NCBI RefSeq assembly: GCF_001942305.1
Contig: NZ_MKKE01000028.1
Span: 1-54,158 of the forward strand
DNA length: 54,158 nucleotides
Origin: Saccharomonospora sp. CUA-673
GTDB lineage: Bacteria; Actinomycetota; Actinomycetes; Mycobacteriales; Pseudonocardiaceae
Direction of reading: 5' to 3'
In this document: positions 1 through 10,241 of the stretch, piece after piece
Layout: each line of letters opens with the position of its first letter
Position numbering within the stretch: the first letter of the stretch is position 1
Notes under the pieces: generated by a model
Told to the model about the DNA's origin: nothing
Databases searched by the model: none
The model's input: the letters and a program-made list of their open reading frames with translations, nothing else
Translations under genes and position numbers: made by a program

Positions 1-507
1 CCGGTTGGTCGGGGTTAGTCTCCGCGACCGGGATCCGGGTTCAGGTGAGCGAGACCAGCCCGCGCAGGCGCGCAGCCCGCGGCGCATCATCAGTCCGTGG
101 TTCATGCGGAAGATCGGATGGGCGACCGGTGACAGCACGCGCAGTACCGTCTTGTCGACGACCACGTGCTGCCGGATGTCGAGCACGGTGCCGTCGGACC
201 CGTCGGCACCGCTGCGCTCGACCTGTCCGGTGAGAGTGCCGTCGAGATCGCCGGTGAGCCGCACGGCGACACGGCCGGCCGCACGGTCCTCCTCGAGGCG
301 GGTCATCCGCAACCGCAACGCCAGGGGCAGGCTCGACCGGCACACCAGTGCCGCCGTGTCGTCGTCGACCTTCGTCACCGACCGCACGTCGGGCCACCAG
401 TCGGGGTACCGGGCGAGGTCGACGAGCGCGTCGAACACGGGACCGGGTGGGGCCGCCAGCGACCACGTGGTGTGGAACGCGTAGCGGTTCAACGGCAGTG
501 CGGCCAT
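1..507 (-). CDS. SRPBCC family protein (partial, runs off left edge)
   Basis: The ATG at 507 opens a frame that stays open to position 1, so 169 codons are visible and the C-terminus is missing. The N-terminus (MAALPLNRYAFHTTWSLAAP, then PPGPVFDALVDLARYPDWWP) has the START/polyketide-cyclase layout: an opening beta strand, a helix, then a YPDWWP-type turn. Members bind hydrophobic ligands in a helix-grip pocket; no ligand can be inferred here. It begins 11 nt after the uvrA stop on the same strand, so it is probably read through from uvrA. A frame ending with a stop at 41 also exists, but it does not share the frame of the conserved N-terminus. Confidence 0.7.
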   Translation of the reverse strand, partial: MAALPLNRYAFHTTWSLAAPPGPVFDALVDLARYPDWWPDVRSVTKVDDDTAALVCRSSLPLALRLRMTRLEEDRAAGRVAVRLTGDLDGTLTGQVERSGADGSDGTVLDIRQHVVVDKTVLRVLSPVAHPIFRMNHGLMMRRGLRACAGWSRSPEPGSRSRRLTPTNR

Positions 508-518
508 GCCCGGCGCAC

Positions 519-3377
<2,859 letters not shown>

Positions 3378-3446
3378 CGGCGAAGGTCCCTTCGAATGAG
3401 TGCGTGAGGCAGGCGGCGCGCTCACCTCGCGCGCCTACCGTCCTCC

Positions 3447-3469
3447 ACTGTAGGCCGCACCCCTGACAG
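3447..3469 (-). promoter_or_regulatory. RecA-NDp (PafBC-type) damage promoter of uvrA
   Basis: Read on the - strand: CTGTCAGGG, an 8-nt spacer (GTGCGGCC), then TACAGT. The actinobacterial LexA-independent damage promoter is TTGTCRGTG-N8-TAnnnT. This site keeps the TGTCAG core, the exact spacer and the -10 form. The -10 lies about 70 nt before the GTG start. The same motif precedes uvrB and polA. Confidence 0.72.
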
Positions 3470-3498
3470 AAACGGCGCCCGCCGCCGGGTGCGGGCGC

Positions 3499-4748
3499 TC
3501 ATCCCCTGGTCGGCGGCGCCTCCGGCGCCACTTCCGGGGCCGTCTCGGGGGCCACCTCGGGGGCCGCCTCGGGTGCCGGGCGCGCGGTGCGCCGCGGGGC
3601 GAGGAGGCGGTGCGCGGGCCGTTCGACGAGCACGGTGAGCGCCCACGCGGCGAGCAGGATGGCGCCGATCACGAAGGCGAGGCGGAGCCACCACTGTTCG
3701 ATCTCGAGGCCGGTGGCGACGCGGGCGAAGACGTAGCCGAGCTTCTGGTGGACGAGGTAGATGCCGAAGCTGATGCCGGCCAGCCAGGAGATGGGTCGCC
3801 GGGCGAAGCCGAGCACGGGGGTCCAGTCGGGGCCGCGGGCGGCGAGGCACATGAGGCCGAGCATGACGCCGAGACAGGCGACGATCAGCAGCCGCGGTTC
3901 GCTGGAGCGGAAGATCTGCATGATCAGCACGGCGAGCAGCATCGCGGTGAGGTTGGGGCCGGCGATGCGCCGTTCGGACCACAGCCAGATCGCGGTGCCT
4001 GCGGCGAACAGATGGGCGTAGTACAGGCCGATGGCGGTGGGCATGACCTCGGTGATGCCGCTGAGCACGGGGCTGACGGCGGAGGCTGCGAGGACGGCCC
4101 AGACGACGACGGCGGGTCGCGGGCGGCGGCGGGTCGTCTTGCGCCACCACAGCCAGGCGACGACGGCGGCGCGACGAAGGCGGCGACCTGCACGGGCAGC
4201 GTCCAGTAGGAGGCGTCGATGCGTTCGTGCATGGTGCCGGTCCACTCGTGGACGAGCAGCAGGTTGCGCAGCAGGTCGTCGGCGCCGGGCAGGTACCAGG
4301 GGCCGTCTCCGTCGACGGCGTCGTTGAAGGTGGGGACGACGGCGCGCAGGACCAGGAAGGTCACGAGCATCGCGACGAAGTAGGCGGGCAGCAGGCGCGC
4401 GAGTCGGGCCTGCAGCCAGGCGCCGACGCTGAGTTTGCGCAGGGTGGGGCCCATGAAGAAGCCCGAGAGCACGAGCAGGGTGAACGTGCCGAACGGCAGT
4501 CGCAGCGTGCCGGGGTAGGGCTCGATGTCGGGCATGGCCTGGGCACCGGCGGTCACGTGTCCTGCGACGACGAAGCTGATGGCGAGGACGCGGATGACGT
4601 CCCAGCTCATCTTGCGGTTCGACGTCCGCGCCCCGGCGGCCGGTGCAGGTGTCGACGGCGGCGGCGTGTCGGTTCCGGTGGGTTCGGTTTCGGGCGTCGC
4701 CGGAACCGGGGTGTCGGGGTTGACGGGTGCGGTTGACGTTGAGGTCAC
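3499..4748 (-). CDS. Acyltransferase 3 family membrane protein (one apparent frameshift)
   Basis: Integral membrane O-acyltransferase of the OafA/YrhL type, which usually acetylates cell-envelope glycans. The N-terminal frame starts at ATG 4748 with a Pro/Thr-rich cytoplasmic segment, then SWDVIRVLAISFVVAGHVT, carrying the family R...H motif on the first membrane helix. Several hydrophobic helices follow, and VERPAHRLL near the end matches the family's last helix. The C-terminus is a low-complexity A-P-E-x-A repeat. The reading frame changes near 4165-4180: VAAFVA must continue as AVVAWLWWRK, which needs one extra base. The span of 1250 nt is one short of a multiple of three. Probably a sequence error, with a full product of about 416 aa. 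Divergent from the MBL gene. Confidence 0.78.
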
Positions 4749-4864
4749 CTGCTGTCCCCCTTGCCGCGTGCCGCGCCCGTCCGGTTTGACTGCTTGTCGA
4801 ATGCCGCACCCTAACGGCCGCGGCAGGTGTCGTGTGACGACGGTGGCGTAATACGCTGTGTGAT

Positions 4865-5542
4865 GTGAACGTCTCGGAGGACTACACCGGTCATGTCGAG
4901 CCGGGTGGCGACGCGGCCCGTCGCACGTTGGAGAAGCTGACCATCACGAAGTTGTCCGTCGGCCCGATGGACAACAACGCCTACTTGTTGGTGTGTCGCG
5001 CGACGAACGAGGCGTTGCTGGTCGATGCCGCGGCCGATCCGGAGCGCATTTCCGATCTGATCGGCCACGCGGAGGACCGGCCCACGTTGCGCACGGTCGT
5101 GACGACGCATCAGCATCCGGATCATTGGCAGGCGTTGGGTGCGGTCGCGGGCGCGAACGGCGCGTACACGGCTGCGCATCCGGCGGATGCCGAGCCGTTG
5201 CCGGTGCCGCCGGACCATCTGGTCGAGCAGGGCGACACGTTGTCCGTCGGCGAGTGCACCCTCGAGGTGATCCACCTGCGCGGCCACACACCGGGTTCGA
5301 TCGCGTTGTTGTACCGCGACCCGACGGGCCACCCGCACCTGTTCACGGGCGACTCCCTGTTCCCCGGCGGCGTCGGCAAGACCGGCTCGCCGGACGACTT
5401 CACGTCCTTGATCGACGACGTCGAGCAGCGCGTGTTCGCCGAGCTGCCGGACGACACGTGGTTCTACCCGGGTCACGGCGACGACTCGACGTTGGGCGCC
5501 GAGCGTCCGAAGCTGGCCGAGTGGCGCGACCGCGGCTGGTGA
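4865..5542 (+). CDS. MBL-fold metallohydrolase (glyoxalase II-like)
   Basis: 225 aa, cytoplasmic, metallo-beta-lactamase fold. The metal site is visible: THQHPDHW is the HxHxDH motif, followed by GHTPGS, FTGDSLFPGG and YPGHGDDSTL, which supply the remaining His and Asp ligands. The size and motifs match hydroxyacylglutathione-hydrolase-like proteins next to uvrA in actinobacteria (Rv1637c position). The true substrate is unknown; thioester or lactone hydrolysis is typical of the fold. Start GTG 4865; a TAATAC-like -10 at about 4850 suggests a nearly leaderless transcript. An alternative internal start at MDNNAYLLV is less likely. Confidence 0.85.
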   Translation: MNVSEDYTGHVEPGGDAARRTLEKLTITKLSVGPMDNNAYLLVCRATNEALLVDAAADPERISDLIGHAEDRPTLRTVVTTHQHPDHWQALGAVAGANGAYTAAHPADAEPLPVPPDHLVEQGDTLSVGECTLEVIHLRGHTPGSIALLYRDPTGHPHLFTGDSLFPGGVGKTGSPDDFTSLIDDVEQRVFAELPDDTWFYPGHGDDSTLGAERPKLAEWRDRGW

Positions 5543-5561
5543 GCCGGGACGTCCTGTCGGG

Positions 5562-6797
5562 TCAGAACGGCGGCGGGTCTTCGGGCACGTCGGCCGGTTC
5601 CGGTGATCGGGGTTCGAGGACGGGCTCCCGCTTGTCGGTGTAGGTGACGCCCAGCGGCGTGGTGACCGAGGACGTGCCGTGCAGCGGGTCGTAGGAGTGA
5701 ATCCAGCCCGGGGCGTTCTTGAGCCGGTGGTGCTTGCGGCAGCGCGGTGCGGCGTTGTCGGTGGCGGTGGTGCCGTTGTCTTTGGCCCACTGTTTCTGGT
5801 GGTCGAAGTCGCAGTGCCGGGCGGGCCTGCGGCACCAGGGCACGATGCACATCCGGTCGCGGACCTCGACGAGTTTCCGGATCGTCGAGTTCGGACGATA
5901 CGAGGTGCGGCCGAGGTCGACGGGGTTTCCGGTGGCGGAGTCGCAGAGGACCTTCCGCCAGATCGACTTGGGGTTGGTCATGATCTCCCGCGCGTACACG
6001 GCCGGGATTGGTCCGATCCCGTCGATCGATGCGCCGGTCTCGGACATCGACAGGGCCGTGTCGATGGGCATGTGCAGATAGACCATCGCCGCCGACTGAG
6101 GCACGGTCACACCGGGATCGTTGCCGAGCAGCAGGTCCGCGAACACGTCCGCCCGCAGCTGGTCGAGATTCCGCGACGAGTCCCCCAGTCGCAGCTTGCG
6201 CGCCATGGCGTCGACTCGCGCGTAGGCGGCGGAGGCAACGTCCGACGGCAGATCGGCCGCCAGGCGCGACTGGGCATAGACACCGTGATCGAGCGTCACC
6301 TTGCGACCCTCATGAGCCATGCGAGCGGCCGCGGTCTCAGCACCGGGATCGACCTGCTTGACGAGCTGAGAAGCATGCCAGGCCATATTCCGAGGCTGCC
6401 AAGCAGTCAGAGATAGCCGAGAAAGCTTCTCCTCCAACAGCCGGTCAACTTCGAGCGCATCGGAATCGGAAACCGGCGCAACTACATTCAACACCCGCTC
6501 AGCGCCATACCGATCCACCTGACCATGCTGCATAGCGGAAAGAAGCCGAGGCATCCGATAAGTCAAAGCCAGCGCGGTATGAATCCGATCCAAAACGCCC
6601 TGCGGAGATAGTCGAAGCTCAGGCGCCAAAGCCTCAGCCAACGACCGCCGCTCCAGTGAATCAGACGACGCCCCAGAGTCGAGCGAAGCAAGAAACGAAA
6701 CCTCAGCAGCATCAGCACGAGCCCGAACAGCCAGCACCGAACGGGCCAACTCAACAATCCCCTCAACATCTCTCACGCACCCAACGATACCAAACAA
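5562..6797 (-). CDS. DUF222/HNH endonuclease family protein, copy 1 (REP13E12-like)
   Basis: 411 aa. The N-terminal two thirds is the DUF222 helical region (ARADAAEVSFLASLD..., LSPQGVLDRIHTALALTYRMP). The C-terminus has an HNH nuclease core: MCIVPWCRRPARHCDFDHQKQW, with CxxPxC, the DHxxxW catalytic His and later RCRKHHRLKNAP. The family is the multicopy 13E12 repeat family of actinobacteria; its function is not settled. A second copy at 52679-53914 is about nine-tenths identical by eye. The 5' third is clearly lower in G+C than the neighbours, while the 3' end is GC-rich, suggesting a mosaic or imported element. The TTG at 6797 is the first start shared by both copies; the GTG of VRDVEG is an alternative. 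No good ribosome site is visible. Confidence 0.85.
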   Translation of the reverse strand: MFGIVGCVRDVEGIVELARSVLAVRARADAAEVSFLASLDSGASSDSLERRSLAEALAPELRLSPQGVLDRIHTALALTYRMPRLLSAMQHGQVDRYGAERVLNVVAPVSDSDALEVDRLLEEKLSRLSLTAWQPRNMAWHASQLVKQVDPGAETAAARMAHEGRKVTLDHGVYAQSRLAADLPSDVASAAYARVDAMARKLRLGDSSRNLDQLRADVFADLLLGNDPGVTVPQSAAMVYLHMPIDTALSMSETGASIDGIGPIPAVYAREIMTNPKSIWRKVLCDSATGNPVDLGRTSYRPNSTIRKLVEVRDRMCIVPWCRRPARHCDFDHQKQWAKDNGTTATDNAAPRCRKHHRLKNAPGWIHSYDPLHGTSSVTTPLGVTYTDKREPVLEPRSPEPADVPEDPPPF

Positions 6798-6933
6798 ATA
6801 ATCGACAAGGCTCGCCCATTAGGGCTACAACAAACCCTAACTAAAAGTAACCCCACCCCACACCACAAAACCGCCACCGCCGAAGCGAAGCAAGGCACCC
6901 CCGCCAACCACCCCACCCACAAATCCGCCAAGA

Positions 6934-7077
6934 GAAGTGGCATCCCGTCGACCTAAAACGCAACCATCACACTGCAGTCAGGGCGCAACCAACCCCCAAA
7001 CAGGAACCAAGAAACAAAACCTTGCGCCCTGACTGCAGTGTGATACCCCAAAGCCGAGGTCGACGGGATGACACTTC
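6934..7077. repeat. Nested long inverted repeat upstream of HNH copy 1
   Basis: Inner arms 6966-6988 and 7022-7044 are perfect 23-bp inverted repeats (core CTGCAGTCAGGGCGCAA) around a 33-nt spacer. Outer arms 6934-6954 and 7057-7077 match at 20 of 21 positions (core CATCCCGTCGACCT). Together they could form a cruciform or a long RNA hairpin. The same arms recur at 54055-54158, next to HNH copy 2, so the structure belongs to the repeat unit. Confidence 0.9.
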
Positions 7078-7081
7078 ACCC

Positions 7082-7098
7082 GGGCGGCAAAGCCGCCC
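7082..7098. terminator. Short GC hairpin after the inverted repeat
   Basis: GGGCGGC-AAA-GCCGCCC, a 7-bp stem with a 3-nt loop and no T-run. It may be a weak terminator or just the boundary of the repeat unit. Confidence 0.3.
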
Positions 7099-7156
7099 AA
7101 CATCCCAGAGACCAGCCCGCCGGCGAGGCATCCCCACACCCCGAACCGCCAACAAA

Positions 7157-7240
7157 GCGACACGAGGTGCCAACACAACGACGCAGAATGCCAACACGGC
7201 GACGCGAAGTGCTGACACGGCGACGCAGGATGCTGACACG
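7157..7240 (+). repeat. 21-bp tandem repeat, locus A (4 units)
   Basis: Four contiguous 21-bp units begin at 7157, 7178, 7199 and 7220. Each reads GCGAC(G/A) (unit 2 begins ACGACG), then five mostly purine positions, then TGCYRACAC(G/A). There are no spacers, so this is not a CRISPR. The same unit occurs at 19372-19413 and, inverted, at 27977-28060. It lies between the HNH repeat and the iclR promoter. Open frames across it encode Arg/Thr-rich periodic peptides that look artefactual. Confidence 0.88.
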
Positions 7241-7273
7241 GCTGACAGGCCCACTCCCACGGCGTATCCTGAT

Positions 7274-7308
7274 GTCCGAGATACCGGCCCACGTCCGTAA
7301 TACCGAAC
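7274..7308 (+). promoter_or_regulatory. Tandem IclR-type operators upstream of the regulator gene
   Basis: GTCCGAGATACCGG (7274-7287) and GTCCGTAATACCGAAC (7293-7308), spaced 19 bp start to start. They share GTCCG-NN-ATACCG and form imperfect palindromes (GTCCG...CGAAC). An equivalent pair with the same 19-bp spacing precedes the dehydratase gene at 16246-16280, so one regulator probably acts on both promoters. Confidence 0.7.
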
Positions 7309-7352
7309 ACAACGGAACAAGAACCACCACGAGAACCGAACACGGGGAGAGC

Positions 7353-8126
7353 ATGGGACGTCAGGTACCGGCTGTGGCGAGGGCGCTGGACATCCTCGAG
7401 TTGTTCCTCGACGGGCCTGTGGTGCTGTCGCCGCCGGAGATGACCAGGAAGCTCGGGTTGCCGCGGACGACGGTGCACGAGCTGGTCAGCACGCTCACGG
7501 CGCGTGGTTACCTCTCCCCCGCGCCGGATCAGCCGGGCGGTTACCGCCTCGGGGTGCGTACCTATCAGCTCGGCAGCCATTACGCGGAGCAGCTCGATCT
7601 CGCGGCGGAGGGCAGGCAGGTGGCCGCCGACGTCGCGCGTACGTGCGACGAGACGGTGCACATCGCGATCCTCGAGGGCACGGACGTCATCTACATCGCG
7701 AAGGTCGACAGCACGCACGCGGTGCGGATGGTGTCGGCCGTGGGCCGCACGTTGCCGGCGCACTGCACGGCGGTCGGCACGATGCTGTTGGCGATGTTGC
7801 CCGAGGACGAGCTGGACGAGCGCATCCCCCGCGGCGGCGCCCTGGCCGCGATGACCGACAACAGCATCACCTCCCCCGTCGCGCTGCGGGCCCGGCTGGC
7901 CGAGGTCCGGACGCGGGGCATCGCCGTCGAGGACCGCGAGTCCAATCCGGACGTCCACTGTGTGGCCGCTCCGGTGCGCGACTCCTCCGGTGCCGTGGTC
8001 GCGGCGTTGAGCATCTCGGTGCCGTCGATCCGCTGGGACGACCGGCGCACGCCCGAGCTGGAACAGCTCGCCCGCAAGGGTGCCGCCGACCTTTCCGCCC
8101 GCCTCGGCCACCGGAGCGCACCGTGA
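7353..8126 (+). CDS. IclR family transcriptional regulator
   Basis: 257 aa. The N-terminal winged helix (PAVARALDILELFLD..., LGLPRTTVHELVSTLTARGYL) is followed by the IclR effector domain (residues about 75-255) with the conserved LPAHCTAVGTMLLA and NPDVHCVAAPVRDSSGAVVAALSISVP stretches. The start is ATG 7353 with GGGGAG just upstream; a longer frame from 7068 runs through tandem repeats and is rejected. The stop overlaps the next gene's start (GTGA), so the two are co-translated. Its likely ligand is an intermediate of the sugar-acid pathway it borders, and it probably represses itself and the facing operon through the shared operators. Confidence 0.9.
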   Translation: MGRQVPAVARALDILELFLDGPVVLSPPEMTRKLGLPRTTVHELVSTLTARGYLSPAPDQPGGYRLGVRTYQLGSHYAEQLDLAAEGRQVAADVARTCDETVHIAILEGTDVIYIAKVDSTHAVRMVSAVGRTLPAHCTAVGTMLLAMLPEDELDERIPRGGALAAMTDNSITSPVALRARLAEVRTRGIAVEDRESNPDVHCVAAPVRDSSGAVVAALSISVPSIRWDDRRTPELEQLARKGAADLSARLGHRSAP

Positions 8127-8974
8127 CCGCCCGCGCCGACGTGGCCGTGCGCGCCGAAGCCCAGCTCGGCGAGGGCCCCACCTGGGACGTCGAGACGGGC
8201 AGGCTGATCTGGGTCGACATCCTGTCGGCACGCGTGCACACCTCCGATCTCGCCACCGGCGAGACGTCGACGCTGGACGTCGGCCAGCACGTCGGTGCGG
8301 CCAAACCCCGCACGGGCGGCGGCCTTGTGCTGAACCTCCGCGACGGCATCGGCGCCTACGACGCCGCAGGCACGTTCGCGTGGCTCCACCACGAACCCGT
8401 GGACGGTCGGCGCGGCAACGACGCCGCCGTCGCCCCGGACGGTGCCCTGTGGGCCGGCACGATGCGCTACGACGAGGCGGCCGGCGGCGGCACGCTCAGC
8501 CGTCTCGCGCCCGGCGGTCCGGCGGACCCGGTCCTGCCCGACGTGACGATCAGCAACGGCACCGGCTGGAGTCCCGACGGACGCCGGATGTACTACGTGG
8601 ACACCCCGACCCGGCGGATCGACGTGTTCGACGTCCACGACGACGGTTCCGTCGGCGGCCGCCGCCCCCTCGTCGTCGTCGAGGACGGCGCCGGCTTCCC
8701 CGACGGGCTGTGCGTCGACGCCGACGGGTGCGTGTGGGTCGCGCTGTGGTCGGGCGGCGCCGTGCGGCGCTACACACCCGACGGCCGCCTCGACCACACG
8801 ATCACCCTGCCGGTGAGTCATCCGACCGCGTGCGCGTTCGCCGGCTCGGCACTGTCCGATCTGTACATCACCACCGCGCGTGTCGACCAGCAGGCACCGC
8901 ATCCGGACGCCGGTTCGGTGCTGGTGGTCCCGGACGCCGGCCGGGGCCTGGCGCAGCCCGCGTTCGCGGGCTGA
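8123..8974 (+). CDS. SMP-30/gluconolactonase family lactonase
   Basis: 283 aa, six-bladed beta-propeller lactonase; hydrolyses an aldonolactone to the aldonate using a divalent metal. The metal ligands are recognisable: Glu in GEGPTWD near the N-terminus, Asn in TISNGTGWSPDG and Asp in GFPDGLCVD. Length is typical of the family. GTG 8123 overlaps the iclR stop by 4 nt. The gene faces the transporter permease end to end, with 18 nt between stops. In context it would open the lactone made by the sugar dehydrogenase of the facing operon before dehydration. Confidence 0.9.
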   Translation: MTARADVAVRAEAQLGEGPTWDVETGRLIWVDILSARVHTSDLATGETSTLDVGQHVGAAKPRTGGGLVLNLRDGIGAYDAAGTFAWLHHEPVDGRRGNDAAVAPDGALWAGTMRYDEAAGGGTLSRLAPGGPADPVLPDVTISNGTGWSPDGRRMYYVDTPTRRIDVFDVHDDGSVGGRRPLVVVEDGAGFPDGLCVDADGCVWVALWSGGAVRRYTPDGRLDHTITLPVSHPTACAFAGSALSDLYITTARVDQQAPHPDAGSVLVVPDAGRGLAQPAFAG

Positions 8975-8992
8975 ACCGGCCCCGGCCTCCGG

Positions 8993-10231
8993 TCAGGTCG
9001 TCGTCGCGGTCCTGCGCTTGTTCCACACGTCGAACCCGACGGCCGCGAGCAGCACGAGACCCTTGATCACCTGCTGTGCGTCGGTGCCGATGCCGACGAG
9101 CGACATGCCGTTGTTCAGCACGCCCAGCACCAGACCGCCGATCACGGCGCCGATGACCTTGCCGACGCCGCCGCGCATCGACGCACCGCCGATGAACGCC
9201 GCGGCGATCGCCTCGAGCTCGAACATGAGACCGGCCTGTGGCGTGGCCGCGTTGAGCCGCGCGGCGTACACACAGCCCGCGAGCGCGGCCAGCACGCCCA
9301 TGTTGACGAACACGAGGAACGTCACGCGCTTGTCGCGCACACCCGACAGCTTCGCCGCCGCCTTGTTGCCGCCGAGCGCGTAGATGTGCCGGCCGATGAC
9401 GAAGTTGCGCATGACGTAGCCCAGCACGATCACCAGCGCGCACAGGATCAGCAGCACCACGGGCACGCCGTGGTAGCTGGCGAGCGTGAGCGTGACGACC
9501 ACGATCGCCGCGGTCATCGCCGCGCACTTGGCCAGGAACAGCTTCCACGGCAACACGTCGAGATCGTGCGCCAGCTGTTGCCTGCGGTCGCGCCACTGCT
9601 GCACCAACAAGCCTACGACGGCCAGCAGGCCCAGGACGAGCGTCGGATTGTGGTACTGCGTGTACGGCCCCATCTCGGGGATGAAGCCCTGCGCGATCTG
9701 CTGGAAGCCCTGCGGGAACGGCGCGACCGACTGTCCTTCGAGGACGATCTGCGTGGCGCCGCGGAACAGCAGCATGCCGGCCAGCGTCACGATGAACGAC
9801 GGAATGCCGACGTAGGCGATCCAGAACCCCTGCCACGCCCCGGCAAGGGCGCCGATGCCGAGCGACAGCGCGAGCGCCAGTCCCCACGGCAGGTTGTAGT
9901 TGACCATCATCACGGCCGCTATCGCGCCCACGAACGCCGCGAGCGAGCCGACCGACAGGTCGATGTGCCCCGCGATGATGACGATCATCATGCCGATCGC
10001 GAGGATGAGGATGTAGCTGTTCTGCTGGACGAGGTTGGACACGTTGCTGGGCAACAACAACGTGCCGTCGGTCCAGATCTGGAACAACAGGACGATCAGC
10101 GCCAGCGCGATGAGCATGCCGTACTGGCGGACGTTGTTGCGCGCGACGTCGAGCAGGATCCCGCCGGTGGACTTCGGTCCCGGCAGATGCTCCTCCGACG
10201 GCGCGTTCGGGCGGTCTTCGGTCGTCGTCAT
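8993..10231 (-). CDS. mmsB: Multiple monosaccharide ABC transporter permease
   Basis: 412 aa inner-membrane permease of the GguB/MmsB type: a long cytoplasmic N-terminus, then about ten hydrophobic helices, with the family signature GHIDLSVGSLAAFVGAIAA after the second helix and GGASMRGGVGKVIGAVIGGL near the end. It starts with ATG 10231, 10 nt after the ATPase gene, and is the last gene of the - strand operon. It works with the ATPase and binding protein upstream to import a monosaccharide; the sugar cannot be read from sequence (xylose, galactose or arabinose are typical). Confidence 0.92.
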   Translation of the reverse strand: MTTTEDRPNAPSEEHLPGPKSTGGILLDVARNNVRQYGMLIALALIVLLFQIWTDGTLLLPSNVSNLVQQNSYILILAIGMMIVIIAGHIDLSVGSLAAFVGAIAAVMMVNYNLPWGLALALSLGIGALAGAWQGFWIAYVGIPSFIVTLAGMLLFRGATQIVLEGQSVAPFPQGFQQIAQGFIPEMGPYTQYHNPTLVLGLLAVVGLLVQQWRDRRQQLAHDLDVLPWKLFLAKCAAMTAAIVVVTLTLASYHGVPVVLLILCALVIVLGYVMRNFVIGRHIYALGGNKAAAKLSGVRDKRVTFLVFVNMGVLAALAGCVYAARLNAATPQAGLMFELEAIAAAFIGGASMRGGVGKVIGAVIGGLVLGVLNNGMSLVGIGTDAQQVIKGLVLLAAVGFDVWNKRRTATTT

Positions 10232-10241
10232 GTGCCGGCCC

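Larger units (their letters stand above)
5562..7077 (-). repeat. Dispersed DUF222/HNH repeat unit, copy 1
   Basis: About 1.5 kb shared with 52679-54158 in the same orientation. Similarity begins abruptly at the stop codon of the HNH gene (the final PPF is common, then the flanks differ). It runs through the gene and a roughly 135-nt leader that is G/T-rich on the coding strand, and ends with a nested inverted repeat. The leader contains several GGG/GGGG runs on the - strand in both copies, so G-quadruplex formation is possible. Confidence 0.8.

Noticed and set aside
5562..6797. HNH protein as an IscB/Cas9-like RNA-guided nuclease
   Set aside because: No RuvC segments or arginine-rich bridge; the N-terminus is DUF222. 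Only the HNH core is shared.
7068..7352. N-terminal extension of the IclR protein through the tandem repeats
   Set aside because: The extension is repetitive Arg/Thr/Pro sequence and contains the operators; ATG 7353 has a ribosome site and begins the normal IclR domain.
8975..8992. Hairpin between the convergent lactonase and permease genes as a terminator
   Set aside because: Only a short ACCGG/CCGGT pairing is possible in the 18-nt gap; too weak to call.
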